Part shown: positions 63,397 to 64,000 of the stretch, in pieces | How positions within the stretch are numbered: position 1 is the first letter of the stretch | Layout: every line of letters starts with the position of its first letter | Assembly (NCBI GenBank): GCA_013388735.1 | Contig: JACAES010000066.1 | Location: forward strand, 1-64,000 | Length of the DNA: 64,000 nucleotides | Origin: Chloroflexota bacterium | Lineage (GTDB): Bacteria > Chloroflexota > Anaerolineae > Aggregatilineales > Phototrophicaceae | Direction: 5' to 3' | Notes under the pieces: generated by a model | Seen by the model: the letters and a program-made list of their open reading frames with translations, nothing else | Told to the model about the DNA's origin: nothing | Databases searched by the model: none | Translations under genes and position numbers: made by a program

Positions 63397-64000
63397 TCAT
63401 CCGTCGAATGTCACCAGGCGGTCGTGTAAAACCGTGAAAGCGCGGGTTTGAATCTGCGCGCGCCCGTTGGCATCGAAGCCGGTGATGACGAAAGTCAGCG
63501 CCACCACGTCGGATGCCGCCGGACCGTCCCCCTGGCCGTTGCTTTCCAGGTTGGCGAACCGGCGCGACAGGTTGGCCGGGTTGTACTGGTAGGTGTACGA
63601 CCCGGCGCTGGCCGGACGAACGCCGGCATCCAGGATATACCCCGGCATGGTGACGGTGTAACCGACCTGCACATCGCGCCAGTCCTGGGGCAGCCGCAGG
63701 TTGAAGTTGTACGGGAAGGCCGGCGGGATACTCGTATCTATGCGCGTGTCGTTCCAGATCAGCGGTTCGGTTTCCGGCAGCACGACGTAAAACTGGAAGC
63801 GCCCGCCTTGCGCGCCCAGGATGCCGCCGGTGGGCGGGGGCGGCTCGATCTGCCCGGCAGAGGTCAGCCCTTCGTGCCGGACGGCGATGTCCACCGTCCA
63901 GACGCCGGCCTGTTCGACCTGAAAATCGTTCTGCGGCTGGTAAAAATAGCCGATGCTGCTGGCCGTCCCCTCGAAAGCACGGGTTTCGCCGTCGGGCGCG
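63397..64000 (-). CDS. Secreted hypothetical protein (partial, cut by the right edge)
   Basis: At least 200 residues are visible, all beta-rich, with no cysteines in the readable part. The frame runs off the window edge (QNDFQVEQAGVWTVDIAVRH is in-frame upstream of an internal GTG). The stop at 63397 follows TVLHDRLVTFDG. The family is unknown; it is probably an extracellular domain protein of the same operon as the cytochrome. Confidence 0.7.
   Translation of the reverse strand, partial: APDGETRAFEGTASSIGYFYQPQNDFQVEQAGVWTVDIAVRHEGLTSAGQIEPPPPTGGILGAQGGRFQFYVVLPETEPLIWNDTRIDTSIPPAFPYNFNLRLPQDWRDVQVGYTVTMPGYILDAGVRPASAGSYTYQYNPANLSRRFANLESNGQGDGPAASDVVALTFVITGFDANGRAQIQTRAFTVLHDRLVTFDG

Overview
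The window is a 64 kb stretch of G+C-rich bacterial chromosome. It most resembles a member of the Chloroflexota (Anaerolineae-like). This rests on proline/threonine-rich linkers in surface proteins, a MenA-type prenyltransferase, an EF-P with an arginine loop tip, many GC-rich palindromic repeats between genes, frequent GTG/TTG starts, and several secreted families I know only as hypothetical proteins. No rRNA, tRNA, CRISPR array, prophage or complete insertion sequence was found. The taxonomic call is inference.

Layout. 0.1-4.4 kb: a catabolic operon (RpiB/LacAB-like isomerase, methylmalonate-semialdehyde dehydrogenase, zinc/corrinoid-type methyltransferase of the UroD superfamily, Gfo/Idh/MocA oxidoreductase). 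4.4-16.5 kb: mainly housekeeping genes (SUMF1-like membrane protein, GNAT, CBS transporter plus response regulator, ClC channel, rho, efp, fructosamine kinase, ychF). 16.6-30.1 kb: an accessory-rich region. It holds a broken mazEF pair, pepF, a NotI-like restriction-modification locus with a frameshifted endonuclease, repeats, an acyl-AMP ligase/acyl carrier protein pair, coaBC, and an intact EcoRV-like restriction-modification pair. 30.1-48.8 kb: ppc, menA, secreted proteins, a CIRCE-controlled FmdB relative without zinc cysteines, a zincin, an RNA methyltransferase, lutC, an amidohydrolase, an acyl-CoA dehydrogenase, an MFS transporter, a PAS-GAF histidine kinase, an orphan ABC ATPase and lutB. 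48.9-64 kb: a zinc/cadmium-type P-ATPase behind an SmtB-like operator, two tandem CxxPC secreted paralogues, an asparagine-synthetase relative, a large GT-C-like membrane protein, a helix-hairpin-helix protein, a hydantoinase A, a DtxR-family regulator, a beta-propeller c-type cytochrome and the end of a secreted protein.

Main points of interest. (1) Two type II restriction-modification loci lie 8 kb apart: the NotI-like one is inactivated by one extra base, and the EcoRV-like one looks complete, with the EcoRV catalytic spacing and recognition loop preserved. (2) A Cys-less FmdB-family protein sits under a near-perfect HrcA/CIRCE operator. (3) Several families of short GC-rich elements have spread through the region; copies lie in-frame inside two membrane-protein genes and one has destroyed a mazEF module. 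(4) A roughly 49-nt element occurs four times and carries a small hairpin with apparent compensatory changes. (5) The first operon joins a corrinoid-type methyltransferase to sugar or polyol catabolism. (6) The metal ATPase has a clear promoter with an operator at the transcription start.
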